This document shows, one piece after another, positions 7,711 to 16,795 of a stretch of 64,000 nucleotides of DNA. This DNA comes from an uncultured Bacilli bacterium (GTDB lineage: Bacteria > Bacillota_I > Bacilli_A > RF39 > UBA660). The notes beneath the pieces are model-generated. The model saw nothing but the letters and a program-made list of their open reading frames with translations. It made no database searches and was not told the origin of the DNA. The position numbers and the translations under genes were made by a program. The stretch covers positions 18,831-82,830 of the forward strand of contig CAKPPW010000002.1 of the NCBI GenBank assembly GCA_934177995.1. Direction: 5' to 3'. Position 1 is the first letter of the stretch; each line of letters starts with the position of its first letter.

Positions 7711-8030
7711 AAAACTTTAAAAAAGGAGATATATTTTTAGCTGAATTAAATGATTCCTACAATCATGTTCAAAACGGAATAAGACCTTGTTTAATTGTTC
7801 AAAACAATCAGGGTAATACTTTTTCGCCAACACTAATTGTTGTACCGTTAACAACAAAAATTAAAAAGACTAATATGCCTGTACATGTTGTGATAACTCC
7901 ATATCAAATGGTTTTGTGTGAATGTATTTTAACTATTTCAAAGAAGCAAATAATTTCTTACATTAAAACATTGGATGAAAAAACTATGAAAAAAGTAGAT
8001 GAAGCTTTATCCGTATCATTAGAGATTTAA
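7707..8030 (+). CDS. MazF/PemK-family toxin-like endoribonuclease
   Basis: MazF enzymes cut mRNA at short sequences. Family marks: GDIFLAEL at the front, the RPCLIVQNNQGN loop with its conserved Arg, SPTLIVVPLTTKIKK, and the end helix (LDEKTMKKVDEAL). The usual EQIRTID-like strand is replaced by CECILTISKKQI, so the active site or partner binding may differ. Start at 7707 is set by the ATGA overlap with the preceding gene. On an ICE such a toxin could stabilise the element or slow the host on transfer. Confidence 0.75.
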   Translation: MKNFKKGDIFLAELNDSYNHVQNGIRPCLIVQNNQGNTFSPTLIVVPLTTKIKKTNMPVHVVITPYQMVLCECILTISKKQIISYIKTLDEKTMKKVDEALSVSLEI

Positions 8031-8046
8031 AAAGGGAGGAAAAAAC

Positions 8047-8637
8047 ATTAAAACAAAGGTAAAGCAGTTTTATGAAGACTTGTTTAGTAGTAGTTCAGGG
8101 AAGTATTGGTGTAATGAAGGTAATAATAAAAGAATGCGTAATTATCATAAGTTATCATTTATTTTAAAAGTAATAGAAAATGTTTTACTATTATCATTTA
8201 TTCTATATTGTTTATGTTTATCTACAAATACTATATTTTATCTATTTGATAGATTAAAGTATTGCAGCGAGGGAATAGCTTTGATGAACATAGATACTTT
8301 TAAAAAGTTTGTCTATGATACTTATATTATAACTTTTATTATGTCGTTGTTTGTAGTTCTATATGTTAGTAGAAAAAGGAAATACTCTTTAAAAAAGATT
8401 GTTTTAATAATGATTAAAGGATTATTATTTTTACCAATCAGCTCACTATTAACTTATAATTTTGTGATGTTAGGCAGTTTAATGAGAAGTTTCTATTTAG
8501 CAGTAATTATTGCAGTATTAGTATTTGCTATTGATTTTTTAATAAAAAGAATTGATAGTTTATATGATTTGGCAGTAGGTAGTACAGATGTTAATAAGAA
8601 TAGAAAAGGAGAAAGCAAAGTATGCAAGAAAAAGTAA
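8047..8637 (+). CDS. Polytopic membrane protein with apparent AUU start
   Basis: The strong ribosome site GGGAGG (8034-8039) lies 7 bases before ATT 8047; the first in-frame TTG (8080) has no such site. The product would start I/M-KTKVKQFYEDLFSSSSGKYW. Four hydrophobic segments follow (about residues 44-68, 87-110, 120-140, 150-170), with short loops. The C-terminal tail is charged. No family recognised. It overlaps the cold-shock gene by 16 bp and so belongs to the same transcript as the MazF pair. Confidence 0.55.
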   Translation: MKTKVKQFYEDLFSSSSGKYWCNEGNNKRMRNYHKLSFILKVIENVLLLSFILYCLCLSTNTIFYLFDRLKYCSEGIALMNIDTFKKFVYDTYIITFIMSLFVVLYVSRKRKYSLKKIVLIMIKGLLFLPISSLLTYNFVMLGSLMRSFYLAVIIAVLVFAIDFLIKRIDSLYDLAVGSTDVNKNRKGESKVCKKK

Positions 8638-8879
8638 ATATGAAAGGTAATGTTAAGTGGTTTAGTAGTGAGAAAGGATATGGATTTCTCTCATGTAGTG
8701 AAATAGAAAATGATATATATGTACATTTTTCAGATATACAAATGAAAGGATTTAAAACTTTGGATGAGAATGATTCAGTAATTTTTGATTATGACGAAGA
8801 AAAGCAAAAAGCAGTAAATGTTCGCAAAATAACTGAAGAAGAATCCAATGCAGAAGAAGATAATACGGATTCTGAATAA
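8622..8879 (+). CDS. Cold-shock (CspA-family) protein
   Basis: Residues 7-67 are a cold-shock domain: GNVKWFSSEKGYGFLS with the RNP1-like motif, and DIYVHFSDI (RNP2-like). These proteins bind single-stranded RNA or DNA. An extra acidic tail (EESNAEEDNTDSE) is unusual for a CspA, which normally ends at about 66 residues. The gene ends one base into the next gene (TAATG), showing coupling. Confidence 0.9.
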   Translation: MQEKVNMKGNVKWFSSEKGYGFLSCSEIENDIYVHFSDIQMKGFKTLDENDSVIFDYDEEKQKAVNVRKITEEESNAEEDNTDSE

Positions 8880-9340
8880 TGATTAATATTTTTGATAAAG
8901 AAATTATATCAAAAATAGATATGGATAAAACAGTTATAAAAGGAAAGAAAATTTGTGAATTATATCAACCTTTAGTTGAAAAAAGGTTAAGACAACTAAA
9001 TACTAAAGCTTTTAATTCAGCAAGTATAGTTGTATTCTCTGGAGCTTCCACGGGTTCAACTTCATCTGATAGATTGTTAAAAAGTTTATCTTGGAATGAG
9101 GATCAGATAGCAAATTATATAAGAAGCATTTTTAGAATTCAAAACGAAGACAGAACAATTAGAGAGTTTTTGAGAATGAAATGTTTATATGGCTATACGG
9201 ATAGAGAAATTTCTGATAAACTTGAAATATCAGAAAGAACACTTAGAAGATATAAAAACAGAGCATATTTCTATTTAGCTGTTTATTCAAATCAAGTGGA
9301 ATTTATTTATGAAAGGACTTATCATTTCTACTGGGATTAA
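8879..9340 (+). CDS. Sigma-70 region 4 / ArpU-like regulator
   Basis: The second half holds a sigma region 4 type helix-turn-helix (YGYTDREISDKLEISERTLRRYKNRAYFYLA). Proteins of this size in phages and ICEs act as late-gene activators or stand-alone sigma-like factors. The first half has no recognisable core-binding region. Start ATG overlaps the stop of the cold-shock gene. Confidence 0.65.
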   Translation: MINIFDKEIISKIDMDKTVIKGKKICELYQPLVEKRLRQLNTKAFNSASIVVFSGASTGSTSSDRLLKSLSWNEDQIANYIRSIFRIQNEDRTIREFLRMKCLYGYTDREISDKLEISERTLRRYKNRAYFYLAVYSNQVEFIYERTYHFYWD

Positions 9341-9402
9341 ATAGAATTAAATATTGTGGTAATTCATTACCACAAGGACATAGAAGTTTGGAGGAGCAAA
9401 TT

Positions 9403-10428
9403 ATGAAGCGTAGCTTAAAGATAGTAATACCTATTATAATACTAATTATATTTTTAGTAGGATTATTTATTGTATATAAAAATACATATAAAATAGAATT
9501 AAAAAAAGAAGAATTTATTTATGAATTAGGAGAAAAAATTAGTTCTGATGTATCTAATTATTTAAAAGATGCTGATGCTAATAAAAATATAAAAGATTAT
9601 AAACTATCTTCAGAATCATTAAAGAAGGATAATGATTTATTTATCATGGATGAATTAGAGTTAGTTCCAGTAGGTGAGTATATAATAACTATTGATTACA
9701 AAAAGAAGAGTGTTGATTTTGTAATTAAAGTAAAAGATACTATTGCACCAGAATTTTCTTCATTTAAAGATACCATAGAAATTGAAGAAACAGAAGATAA
9801 ACTGGATTTAACTACTTATTTTAAAGCAGAAGACTTAACAAAAGTAAAACTTCTAATAGAAGGAGAATATGATCTTAAAAAAGTTGGAGAATATAAATTA
9901 AAAGTTGTAGCTGAAGATGAAAACGATAATATAACTTCAAAAGATTTTATATTAAAAATAAAAAAGAAAATAGAAGAGCGACCAAAAGCACCTGAAAAGA
10001 AACAAACTACAAATAATTCAAAATCGCCAACACCCCCATCAAATAAACCATCTAACAATATATCTAATAACAATACTTCTGGTTCTCCTAAATATCGTAG
10101 AGATATTTCTAATTCCTTTGCCAACCAGATAAATATATATAGGGAAGAAAATGGTTTATCTGAGTTGCCAATTACTTCTGAAGCTCAATCAGAAGCTGAT
10201 AGAAGGTCTAAAGAAATATCAATTAACTATTCTCATGATGGAGCAGGATATGGATTTGGTGAGAATATTGGTTATGGTGGAATAGGATCAGATTTTATTG
10301 CTGCATGGAAAAACAGTCCATCTCATAATGCAACAATGCTTAGAGAACAGAATGTTGCAATGGCAGTAAGTGTATATGAAGCAAACGGAATGTGGTATGC
10401 TGTAACTTCTTTTAGGATGAATTATTAA
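9403..10428 (+). CDS. Surface-anchored CAP (SCP/PR-1) domain protein
   Basis: Start ATG 9403 follows GGAGGAG. A transmembrane segment (about residues 7-27) tethers the protein. Residues about 110-195 form an Ig-like DUF5011-type domain (VKDTIAPEF, VGEYKLKVVAEDENDN). A Pro/Asn/Ser linker follows. The last 115 residues are a CAP domain (NQINIYREENGLSELPI, SHDGAGYGFGENIGYG, WKNSPSHNATML). CAP proteins of gut Firmicutes are secreted, of mostly unknown role; here it may help cell contact during conjugation. Confidence 0.85.
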   Translation: MKRSLKIVIPIIILIIFLVGLFIVYKNTYKIELKKEEFIYELGEKISSDVSNYLKDADANKNIKDYKLSSESLKKDNDLFIMDELELVPVGEYIITIDYKKKSVDFVIKVKDTIAPEFSSFKDTIEIEETEDKLDLTTYFKAEDLTKVKLLIEGEYDLKKVGEYKLKVVAEDENDNITSKDFILKIKKKIEERPKAPEKKQTTNNSKSPTPPSNKPSNNISNNNTSGSPKYRRDISNSFANQINIYREENGLSELPITSEAQSEADRRSKEISINYSHDGAGYGFGENIGYGGIGSDFIAAWKNSPSHNATMLREQNVAMAVSVYEANGMWYAVTSFRMNY

Positions 10429-10557
10429 CAAATTTATTTATTATTTAATTTTAATAGTAATCTAATAATTCATCAAAAGAATAGTATCTATCTTTTAATA
10501 TTTCTAACATTTTATTTGATTATTTAATTGGAAGAGTATACATTAGGACAATAAAAT

Positions 10558-10586
10558 AACACGATTAACTAACACCGTGTTTTTTT
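10558..10586. terminator. Terminator between convergent operons
   Basis: AACACG/CGTGTT pair around a 12-base loop with a T run after it. It lies between the CAP gene and the leftward ABC operon. The remaining 130 bp after 10428 show no gene. Confidence 0.55.
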
Positions 10587-10601
10587 ATAAGTTAAATATT
10601 A

Positions 10602-11672
10602 TTAATTTGTATATAATTTACTTAATATTTTTGTATTTTTAATTTTATAGATCAGGTACAAAGTAATAAATAATATTAATATACATATTGCAATAGATAT
10701 AAAATAACTATAGTATATAAAGAAAATTAGATTAACTCCCCATATTAAATTAGCCAATTTAAATAAAATGATAGTTACTATATTATCTATTATAAAAATG
10801 GTATAAGTAAGATAAGTAACAGCTAAAAATACATTCCAAATTATTGACAGATTTGTATAACCAGATAATTTTAGTATAATTATTATTAATATTTTATCAT
10901 TAATTAAATCATTTATAAATATGAATAAATTGATTATGAAAAGAAAAATAATTATAAAAATAAATGGTGTTATTATAGATAACAGGCTATTATATTCCTT
11001 TAACTCAGTTTGATAACTATTATCAAAAAGAGTAGCATTGATATTATGGCTTTTAAATATATTTATTAAATCATCAACTTGTTTTTGTTCGCTTACTTTT
11101 ATTAGAAATTCATTTTCACTATTTTGAATGGTTCTAATTATATTATCTGAAATATAAATTTTATTTTGAAGATTAGAATCTCTCTCTTTATAAAAGCCAA
11201 CAATTTTACAAGTTATTTTCTTTTCTTCTATTGATAGAACAATATTAGAATTTAAAATTTCTTTACTTAAATTTTTATATAAAGATTCAGGTATAATAAT
11301 TTCATTATTCTTGTTATTAAATTCTTTTCCATTTTGTATACTGATTTCCTCAGTTGGCAAAATCGGAGTGAGCATTATACTTCCTAATTTTTCGTTATAT
11401 ATGTTAATGCTTCCTATATAATAGTAAACTTTTTTTATGCCCTTATTTTTTAATATCTCATAAAATTGATCTTCATTTTCTTTGGTACTAAATGATGTAT
11501 AAACTATTCTATTTTCAACTCGATTTTGGAGTTTAGGAATCAAATTCTTTGATATTTGAGCATAGGATTGAATAATTACTATTATAGATAAGAACAAACC
11601 TGATAATATAATATATGAAATAATTTGTCTTTTACTTAATTTTATGAATTCTTTTAATAATAGTGAATTCAT
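10602..11672 (-). CDS. FtsX/MacB-type ABC permease, second subunit
   Basis: Layout is one N-terminal transmembrane helix (about 17-37), a large extracellular domain (about 40-230) and three C-terminal helices, as in MacB/FtsX permeases. Such permeases do not form a channel but act on substrates outside the membrane (export of peptides, resistance, or cell-wall enzyme control). It directly abuts the next permease gene in one leftward operon with an ATPase and a small secreted protein. Sequence is diverged, with Ile/Asn-rich helices. Confidence 0.7.
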   Translation of the reverse strand: MNSLLLKEFIKLSKRQIISYIILSGLFLSIIVIIQSYAQISKNLIPKLQNRVENRIVYTSFSTKENEDQFYEILKNKGIKKVYYYIGSINIYNEKLGSIMLTPILPTEEISIQNGKEFNNKNNEIIIPESLYKNLSKEILNSNIVLSIEEKKITCKIVGFYKERDSNLQNKIYISDNIIRTIQNSENEFLIKVSEQKQVDDLINIFKSHNINATLFDNSYQTELKEYNSLLSIITPFIFIIIFLFIINLFIFINDLINDKILIIIILKLSGYTNLSIIWNVFLAVTYLTYTIFIIDNIVTIILFKLANLIWGVNLIFFIYYSYFISIAICILILFITLYLIYKIKNTKILSKLYTN

Positions 11673-12890
11673 TTAATTTTTTAGTTCTTCCATAATATTA
11701 TTTTTTTTAAGCTTATTATTAAATATCAGTGATAACAAGACATTTATGATAATGCAGAATGAAATTCCTAGTATTATATTTAATTTTGAAATTGTTAATT
11801 TTAATCCATATAGCATTTCTTCGTTATTCAAATAACAGTTTTGAAAAACAAAAATTAAGAAGAGAGTTATAATTAGTGTTAGAAACAAAGTTACTAATAT
11901 ACATAAAAATGATTCAAGGAATTGTAATTTTATAATATCTACTCGATTATACCCAAGTGTTTTTAATATTGCGTATTTTTTATTTCGCTTATATTGATTT
12001 TTTATTGATATTAAGATGATAACTATGATTGAAATAATCCCCACTAGTAAACCTATCGTTGTAATTAAATTCAAAATTTTATTCCCGATTGTGGTATCAA
12101 TTTTTACAACGGGATCTCCATTTGTATAAAAATGATTTTTTTCAAACCTTTTTAAAGTTTCATGAATATCATCTGTGCTTTTAAGTCTAACTACTAGAGG
12201 ATAAATTATTCCTTCTTCTTCTTTAAATGCTTCTGGCTGATAATACAAATTTAAATTTGTTACAATATCTGAATTTGTATAACAAAAATTTTCTTTTCCT
12301 TGTCTCATAGAGGAATCATAAGTTCCAATTAATCTAAAATTTTCTGTTTTAGTATCATCATCAATAAATTTTAAAGAAAATTGCTTTCCTAAAAGATTAT
12401 TTAAATTTATTTCTTTTTTTTCTATTTTGTTTTCTTTTTTATATTCATAGAATATATTTTCAGGACATACCATAACTTTATCACTGGAATTATAATTATC
12501 AATATTTTCCCCATTAGATATTGATATAGTATCTTTTGGTACTCCAAAAAGAAATAAATTGATTTCAGTATCATGATTAAGTCCCTCAAACATTCTCATA
12601 TTTATTATGTAGGAAGTATAAGGAGATATAGATTCAATCGTATTGTATGATTGCAATTCTGCTAATGCTTCTTTTTCTGTTTTCTCATCAGGATCATAAT
12701 ATACAAAAAATGTACGATAATCCACCATCTTTTTAACGCTTTGATTCCAATAGTTATTTAAACTGTTGGAAAAAACTAAGCAAAATATTGTGATTGAAAC
12801 AGCTATAGAAATAAAAATAATATTAAAATAATTTGCTTTATTTTTGTAAAATTCTTTAATCTCTATTTTTAACATATCAATTAATTTCAT
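11673..12890 (-). CDS. FtsX/MacB-type ABC permease, first subunit
   Basis: One N-terminal helix (about 20-42), an extracellular domain (about 45-270), then three helices near 275-400, with the FtsX family loop KYAILKTLGYNRVDIIKLQFLES between the first two C-terminal ones (shown here as a shorter core KYAILKTLGYNR). Its start overlaps the ATPase gene by 14 bp. Together with the second permease it would form the membrane part of one transporter. Confidence 0.75.
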   Translation of the reverse strand: MKLIDMLKIEIKEFYKNKANYFNIIFISIAVSITIFCLVFSNSLNNYWNQSVKKMVDYRTFFVYYDPDEKTEKEALAELQSYNTIESISPYTSYIINMRMFEGLNHDTEINLFLFGVPKDTISISNGENIDNYNSSDKVMVCPENIFYEYKKENKIEKKEINLNNLLGKQFSLKFIDDDTKTENFRLIGTYDSSMRQGKENFCYTNSDIVTNLNLYYQPEAFKEEEGIIYPLVVRLKSTDDIHETLKRFEKNHFYTNGDPVVKIDTTIGNKILNLITTIGLLVGIISIIVIILISIKNQYKRNKKYAILKTLGYNRVDIIKLQFLESFLCILVTLFLTLIITLFLIFVFQNCYLNNEEMLYGLKLTISKLNIILGISFCIIINVLLSLIFNNKLKKNNIMEELKN

Positions 12891-13557
12891 CTATAATCTC
12901 CGTCCTTCCATTTTTTAGGTAAATAATTTCATCAGCATAATCTTTAATGATGTCATCATGACAAATAACGATCACACATTTATCTTGATTTGAGAGTTTT
13001 TTTAATATACTTAAAATTTTAATTGTGTTTTCTTTATCTAAAGAAGCTGTGGGCTCGTCAGCTAATATAATCTCTGGATTATTGCATAGTGCACGAGCAA
13101 TTGCAACTCTTTGTTGTTCTCCACCCGAAAGTTGATTTGGGTAATGCTTATTCCTGTTTTCTATTCCTAATGAATTCAATAAGTTATTGACTCTTTCAAC
13201 TTTTTCTTTTTTTGTTAAATTTCTATTAGTATAAAGTGGTAAAATTACATTTTCTGTGACATTCATTGTTGGAATCAAATTAAAAGATTGAAATATATAT
13301 GCTAATTTCGTTTTTCTAAGATTAGCTATATTTTTTTCTGATAATTTTGATGTATTATGTCCGTCTATTTTTAATGTTCCGCTTGTTGGTTCTATAAGAA
13401 GCCCAATTATTTGCATTAATGTAGATTTTCCACTTCCAGATTCACCCATAATTCCATACAATTTTCCTTCTTCAAACTTAATATTAATATCATCTAAAGC
13501 GTTTATGCATTTATTTTTAAATGAATATTTTTTTTGTACATTAATTAACTCTATCAC
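12877..13557 (-). CDS. ABC transporter ATPase (LolD/MacB type)
   Basis: All ATPase motifs are present: Walker A GESGSGKST, Q-loop FQSFNLIPTM, signature LSGGEQQR, Walker B EIILADEPTASLD and the switch His (VIVICHDD). 226 residues is the normal length for the MacB/LolD/FtsE class. It drives the two FtsX-like permeases that follow. The small secreted protein just upstream is the likely client. Confidence 0.92.
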   Translation of the reverse strand: MIELINVQKKYSFKNKCINALDDINIKFEEGKLYGIMGESGSGKSTLMQIIGLLIEPTSGTLKIDGHNTSKLSEKNIANLRKTKLAYIFQSFNLIPTMNVTENVILPLYTNRNLTKKEKVERVNNLLNSLGIENRNKHYPNQLSGGEQQRVAIARALCNNPEIILADEPTASLDKENTIKILSILKKLSNQDKCVIVICHDDIIKDYADEIIYLKNGRTEIIDEIN

Positions 13558-13579
13558 TATTTACCTTCTTTCTTTTTAC

Positions 13580-13993
13580 TTAGTTTTGAGTCATAATTAC
13601 ACTATTTGATTTAATTCCACAAAATTGTCTTCCACCTGTATAATTTGTAGAGAAACCATATGCATATCGTCCATTTTTAAATTTTCCCATATTAGCTCTA
13701 ACGCATCGGTATAATTCTGTACTCATCATTTTACCAGATACTTGAGTGGTTGGACTGTAGTGTAATGTAACCCATAAAAGTTTTTCTCTATTAGATGTGC
13801 AATCTGTATGAGCGTCCATAGAAATATCTATGATAAAATTTTTTGTGTCAAACCATCTATAGGAACCGATATGATTTGAATTAGCTGGCATATTTAATGT
13901 TGATTTATATTCAGCAGCAGAAACTTTTGTTGCCCCAAAAAGAGATAAAACAGCTATTCCAAAAACAAATAACGGCATTAATAATTTTTTCAT
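13580..13993 (-). CDS. Small secreted protein, candidate bacteriocin-like effector
   Basis: 137 residues with a clear signal peptide (MKKLLMPLFVFGIAVLSLFG, cleavage after KVSA). The mature part of about 111 residues has three Cys (HTDCTSN, ELYRCVRA, GRQFCGIK) and many aromatic residues. CACCTCCT on the + strand shows a strong ribosome site. It heads an operon with a MacB-like transporter, the same gene order as some secreted bacteriocins with an ABC immunity system (for example the lactococcin 972 group), but I see no clear sequence match. Function is inferred from context. Confidence 0.6.
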   Translation of the reverse strand: MKKLLMPLFVFGIAVLSLFGATKVSAAEYKSTLNMPANSNHIGSYRWFDTKNFIIDISMDAHTDCTSNREKLLWVTLHYSPTTQVSGKMMSTELYRCVRANMGKFKNGRYAYGFSTNYTGGRQFCGIKSNSVIMTQN

Positions 13994-14130
13994 TCTTTCA
14001 CCTCCTACTATATTATATTTATCATTATGAAAAAAAAGTAATGTAAAAGCACGAATAAATGATAATTTTTATGATATAATAAAATAGATAAATTTATTTA
14101 CTTAAATTATATGTGGAAGGTGACAATTTA

Positions 14131-14691
14131 ATGGTAAAAAAATATATATTAATTGTTTTTTTGTTTTTAATTTTATTTTTATCTGGGTGTAGTAAAAAAG
14201 AAACGGGCTATTCTTATCATCCTACATATATAGACTCTAATAATGGCCAGCGTTGGTTGAACTATGCAATTTTGTATGAAAATACTTATACGGGGGTTAA
14301 AGATGGCTCATTAAGCATTTTAAAACAAGGAGAACAAACTGAGGAATATCAATTGTTTTTTTCAATAGATTCATTGTATTATAAAAAAGGAGATATTATA
14401 TTGGGGACTTCAAATTATATATACATCTTTAATCAAGATCAAGAAAAAAATTTTAGAATTATAGGATTTAAATTATCTTCTGAAAAAGAAACACCTGTAA
14501 TAATAGATAATAAAAAAATAAAATCTATTGTTAATGTCCATGGTGCTAACAAAGAAAATATATATGTAAGTTATTTTGATGATAAGAATGAAAGATATCT
14601 TAAAATAAGTGCAGATTTAAGTAAAATATATGAATTAGATAGTTTAGAAAGTGTAGAAGAACAAATGGAATATACTATTTTAAAAAAATAA
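14131..14691 (+). CDS. Lipoprotein of unknown function
   Basis: Start ATG 14131 follows GGAAGGTGA. The signal ends in a lipobox (LFLSGC), so Cys becomes lipid-modified and the protein faces outward. The mature part of about 170 residues is strand-rich with repeated Tyr and Lys (SLYYKKGDIILGTSNYIYIF). No family recognised. It is divergent from the ABC operon and precedes one of the two paralogous Cys-rich secreted proteins. Confidence 0.6.
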   Translation: MVKKYILIVFLFLILFLSGCSKKETGYSYHPTYIDSNNGQRWLNYAILYENTYTGVKDGSLSILKQGEQTEEYQLFFSIDSLYYKKGDIILGTSNYIYIFNQDQEKNFRIIGFKLSSEKETPVIIDNKKIKSIVNVHGANKENIYVSYFDDKNERYLKISADLSKIYELDSLESVEEQMEYTILKK

Positions 14692-14747
14692 TCAAAAATA
14701 GTTAAATATTTATGCTATAATGTATTTGTATAATATAGTGAGGAAAG

Positions 14748-14775
14748 GGTGATTAATAACAGGTGATTAATAACA
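14748..14775 (+). repeat. Perfect 14-bp tandem duplication over a ribosome-site-like sequence
   Basis: GGTGATTAATAACA occurs twice head to tail. Each copy begins with a Shine-Dalgarno-like GGTGATT. No gene starts here; the next gene has its own ribosome site about 40 bp later. Confidence 0.6.
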
Positions 14776-14831
14776 ATAGTTTATTTTAATTTATTTATGT
14801 ATTCGGATGTAGAAATGGAGGAATGTTAATT

Positions 14832-15308
14832 ATGAAAAAAGTAGTATTTATAATTTTGTGTATGGCAGTTTTTATGCCGTTTGCAGTTGAAGCTAAGACT
14901 TGTGAGTATGGGATGCCATCACCACCAATATACTATAATGGAAATTGGGCTTATGGACAAGTAATAAATTTTAAGACGTCAGCATCATCATGTCTAGCTG
15001 ATAATATGTATGTTTATTTTAGTAATGGTAATTATTTATCCACTTTTAATTTTACCATAGAGGCTTATTTAATGGAAAAAGATAAAGATCCTAATCCAGA
15101 TGATAAAGCTAAACTATATTTTGGTTACAATTCAGGTTATAGTTTAATGAACTGGACTTTACAACAAAAATTTGATGGTAATTTAGATAGTGCTGGAGAT
15201 CAAACTTGTGAGTTGTATATGAAATTTAGATTAAAAGAGCCGTTAGCACATAATAATTTTGAATACCTTGACAGCGATATGTTTAGATATACAATATGCA
15301 TGGATTAA
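14832..15308 (+). CDS. Secreted Cys-containing protein, paralog A
   Basis: Start ATG 14832 (the ATG at 14823 is too close to GGAGG). Signal peptide about 1-21 (to VEA). The mature part has Cys in TCEYGMPSPP, SSCLADNM, QTCELYM and YTICMD. It is clearly related to 23515-24015: both share VxxFKT/LKT-xAS-x-C, VYFSN, AYLME/GYLMED with PDxxxKxYxGF, and SAGDQTCELYM/SEGDQTCELYM before a terminal IC-M-D/N. The family is unknown to me. Four Cys suggest two disulfides. The gene ends inside the next gene, a membrane protein. Confidence 0.65.
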   Translation: MKKVVFIILCMAVFMPFAVEAKTCEYGMPSPPIYYNGNWAYGQVINFKTSASSCLADNMYVYFSNGNYLSTFNFTIEAYLMEKDKDPNPDDKAKLYFGYNSGYSLMNWTLQQKFDGNLDSAGDQTCELYMKFRLKEPLAHNNFEYLDSDMFRYTICMD

Positions 15309-15790
15309 AAAAAACTCGAAAAATTTGGATACTATTATCAATTTTATTTTTGATAATAGTATCATCATTAATTGTTTTATTCAAAAAACCAATAAATAAA
15401 ATGGAAAGTAATAACTTGGATACAAATGAAAAATTTAATAAAAAGGAACAAAAAATAGTAGATGCAGCTTATAAAAAAATTGATAGTTCAGATTATTTTG
15501 ACCATTCTAATTTAAAAAAAATTGAACTAGAGAGCTTGCAATTATATGGATATTATAAATCTCAAAGCAATATTCTTTATATAAGGGTTAATTATAATTC
15601 AGAATGTAAAGATGGTACTTATAGTTGTGATAATCTTGCTAAAGATAAATCTTATAGCTTATCAAATAATATTCCATTTTATTTTTTTATTAAAGTAGAT
15701 ACAAATAATTATAATCATTTAGAGATAGTTGATGGAATATCAGCCAATATAAATTCTGATTGGATATCAGATTCTAGTAAAATAGAGTAA
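15296..15790 (+). CDS. Membrane-anchored partner of secreted protein A
   Basis: Starts 13 bp before the stop of the secreted gene, so translation is coupled. One transmembrane helix (about 9-29), then an extracellular domain of about 130 residues with two Cys (SECKDG, TYSCDN). No family recognised. The tight pairing with a secreted protein resembles effector plus immunity or carrier, but nothing in the sequence proves this. Confidence 0.55.
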   Translation: MHGLKKTRKIWILLSILFLIIVSSLIVLFKKPINKMESNNLDTNEKFNKKEQKIVDAAYKKIDSSDYFDHSNLKKIELESLQLYGYYKSQSNILYIRVNYNSECKDGTYSCDNLAKDKSYSLSNNIPFYFFIKVDTNNYNHLEIVDGISANINSDWISDSSKIE

Positions 15791-16139
15791 TATCATCAAA
15801 TAAAGCAGCAATAGAAAATAATATATTTCAAAAATTAAATTAAAAAAATATATTGACTAATATTTGATTAAATGTTAATATTATTATGACAAATGAATAC
15901 GGTGTATTTTCGGTGTTAATTATATATAGACCTTGGTTGGTTTTTTATAGTTAACACTTTTTTATTACCTAATATTTATTTTATATGTCCGGACTATAAA
16001 TAAAATATGGTATTTATATCTATTGTGTTCAATTGTCAATCATTTTATTTGATATTATGATTGAAACGGACTTGAATACGGTATTTTAAATCTTTCTATA
16101 TATTAGATAAAAAATTTAATATTTAAGCAATTTTTTAAT
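15791..16139. other. Intergenic stretch with a terminator and a promoter-distal remnant
   Basis: No credible gene. A terminator-like structure lies at 15913-15966. From 16110 on, the DNA is homologous to the leader of the large gene at 20118: AAAAATTTAATATTTAAG occurs at 16110-16127 and at 20088-20105. Confidence 0.6.
15913..15966. terminator. Terminator-like hairpin
   Basis: GTGTTAA (15913-15919) pairs with TTAACAC (15951-15957), with an inner ACC/GGT hairpin and a T-rich end. A similar structure follows the M23 peptidase gene at 17883. Confidence 0.5.
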
Positions 16140-16725
16140 ATTCTAACAAAAGCAGCAACAGGAGATCCATATGTATACAATGTACGAACCTACAGGGAAT
16201 ATAATAGGTTATATTCAACCTCATGATTTCTATGTTAGATATCTGGTTAGTAGCCCTAGTATGGATAATGTTCATAGAGTTGTGTTTAATGATGGTAAAG
16301 ATGTTAAAATAGGTTATATAAGAGAACAGTATGTTTTACCTAGTATGACTTTAAATCCTACTGATGATGAAGCAGTAAAAGCATAAATATTGGTAGGTTA
16401 TGAACCATTCACTTGTGTAGAATATGATCAAGCTTCTGATGAATATATACTGCATAAATGGAAAGATACACCATCAAGAGAAATCTATATTAATAAACTA
16501 GTCCCTTATTTTAATGCCCAATGGTCTTATGTAGGGATGCTTAATAAAGGTGATTATATAAAAATAAATAGAGGTAATTTTATTAATCCAGGGTACACAA
16601 GACCATGGACAAATCGTATAGATGGAATTAAGAAAAAAGGTAGTATTTCATTTACTAGTTTTTCTGGTTATGCAATTATTGGAATTGAGTACGCTAGTCA
16701 AGGATATGAAAGAGCTTGGTATTAG
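16140..16725 (+). pseudogene. Decayed paralog with the GDPYV-type leaderless N-terminus
   Basis: The leader and first codons match the intact gene at 20118: AGGAGATCCATATGTAT occurs at 16160-16176 and 20138-20154, and the distance from the upstream 18-bp match (33 bp) is the same in both. Here the start position reads ATT (16140) and the ribosome site is lost. The frame LTKAATGDPYVYN then shifts, and the long frame from 16171 is cut by an in-frame TAA (16384-16386) before it goes on to 16725. The rest (EPTGNIIGYIQPHDFYVRY; GYEPFTCVEYDQASDEY; SGYAIIGIEYASQGY) has no family I know. Confidence 0.65.
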
Positions 16726-16795
16726 AAAACTATCATTAGATATTATCAAGTATAATATAATATGATATAATAGTTTTGGTGATTAAGCTGAAAAT

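Noticed and set aside
14748..14775. Tandem 14-bp repeat as start of a CRISPR or iteron array
   Set aside because: Only two copies, no spacers, and the unit is a duplicated ribosome-site-like sequence.
16384..16390. In-frame TAA between two frames read as a recoded stop
   Set aside because: The front of the same gene is also frame-shifted and has lost its ribosome site, so decay is a simpler reason.
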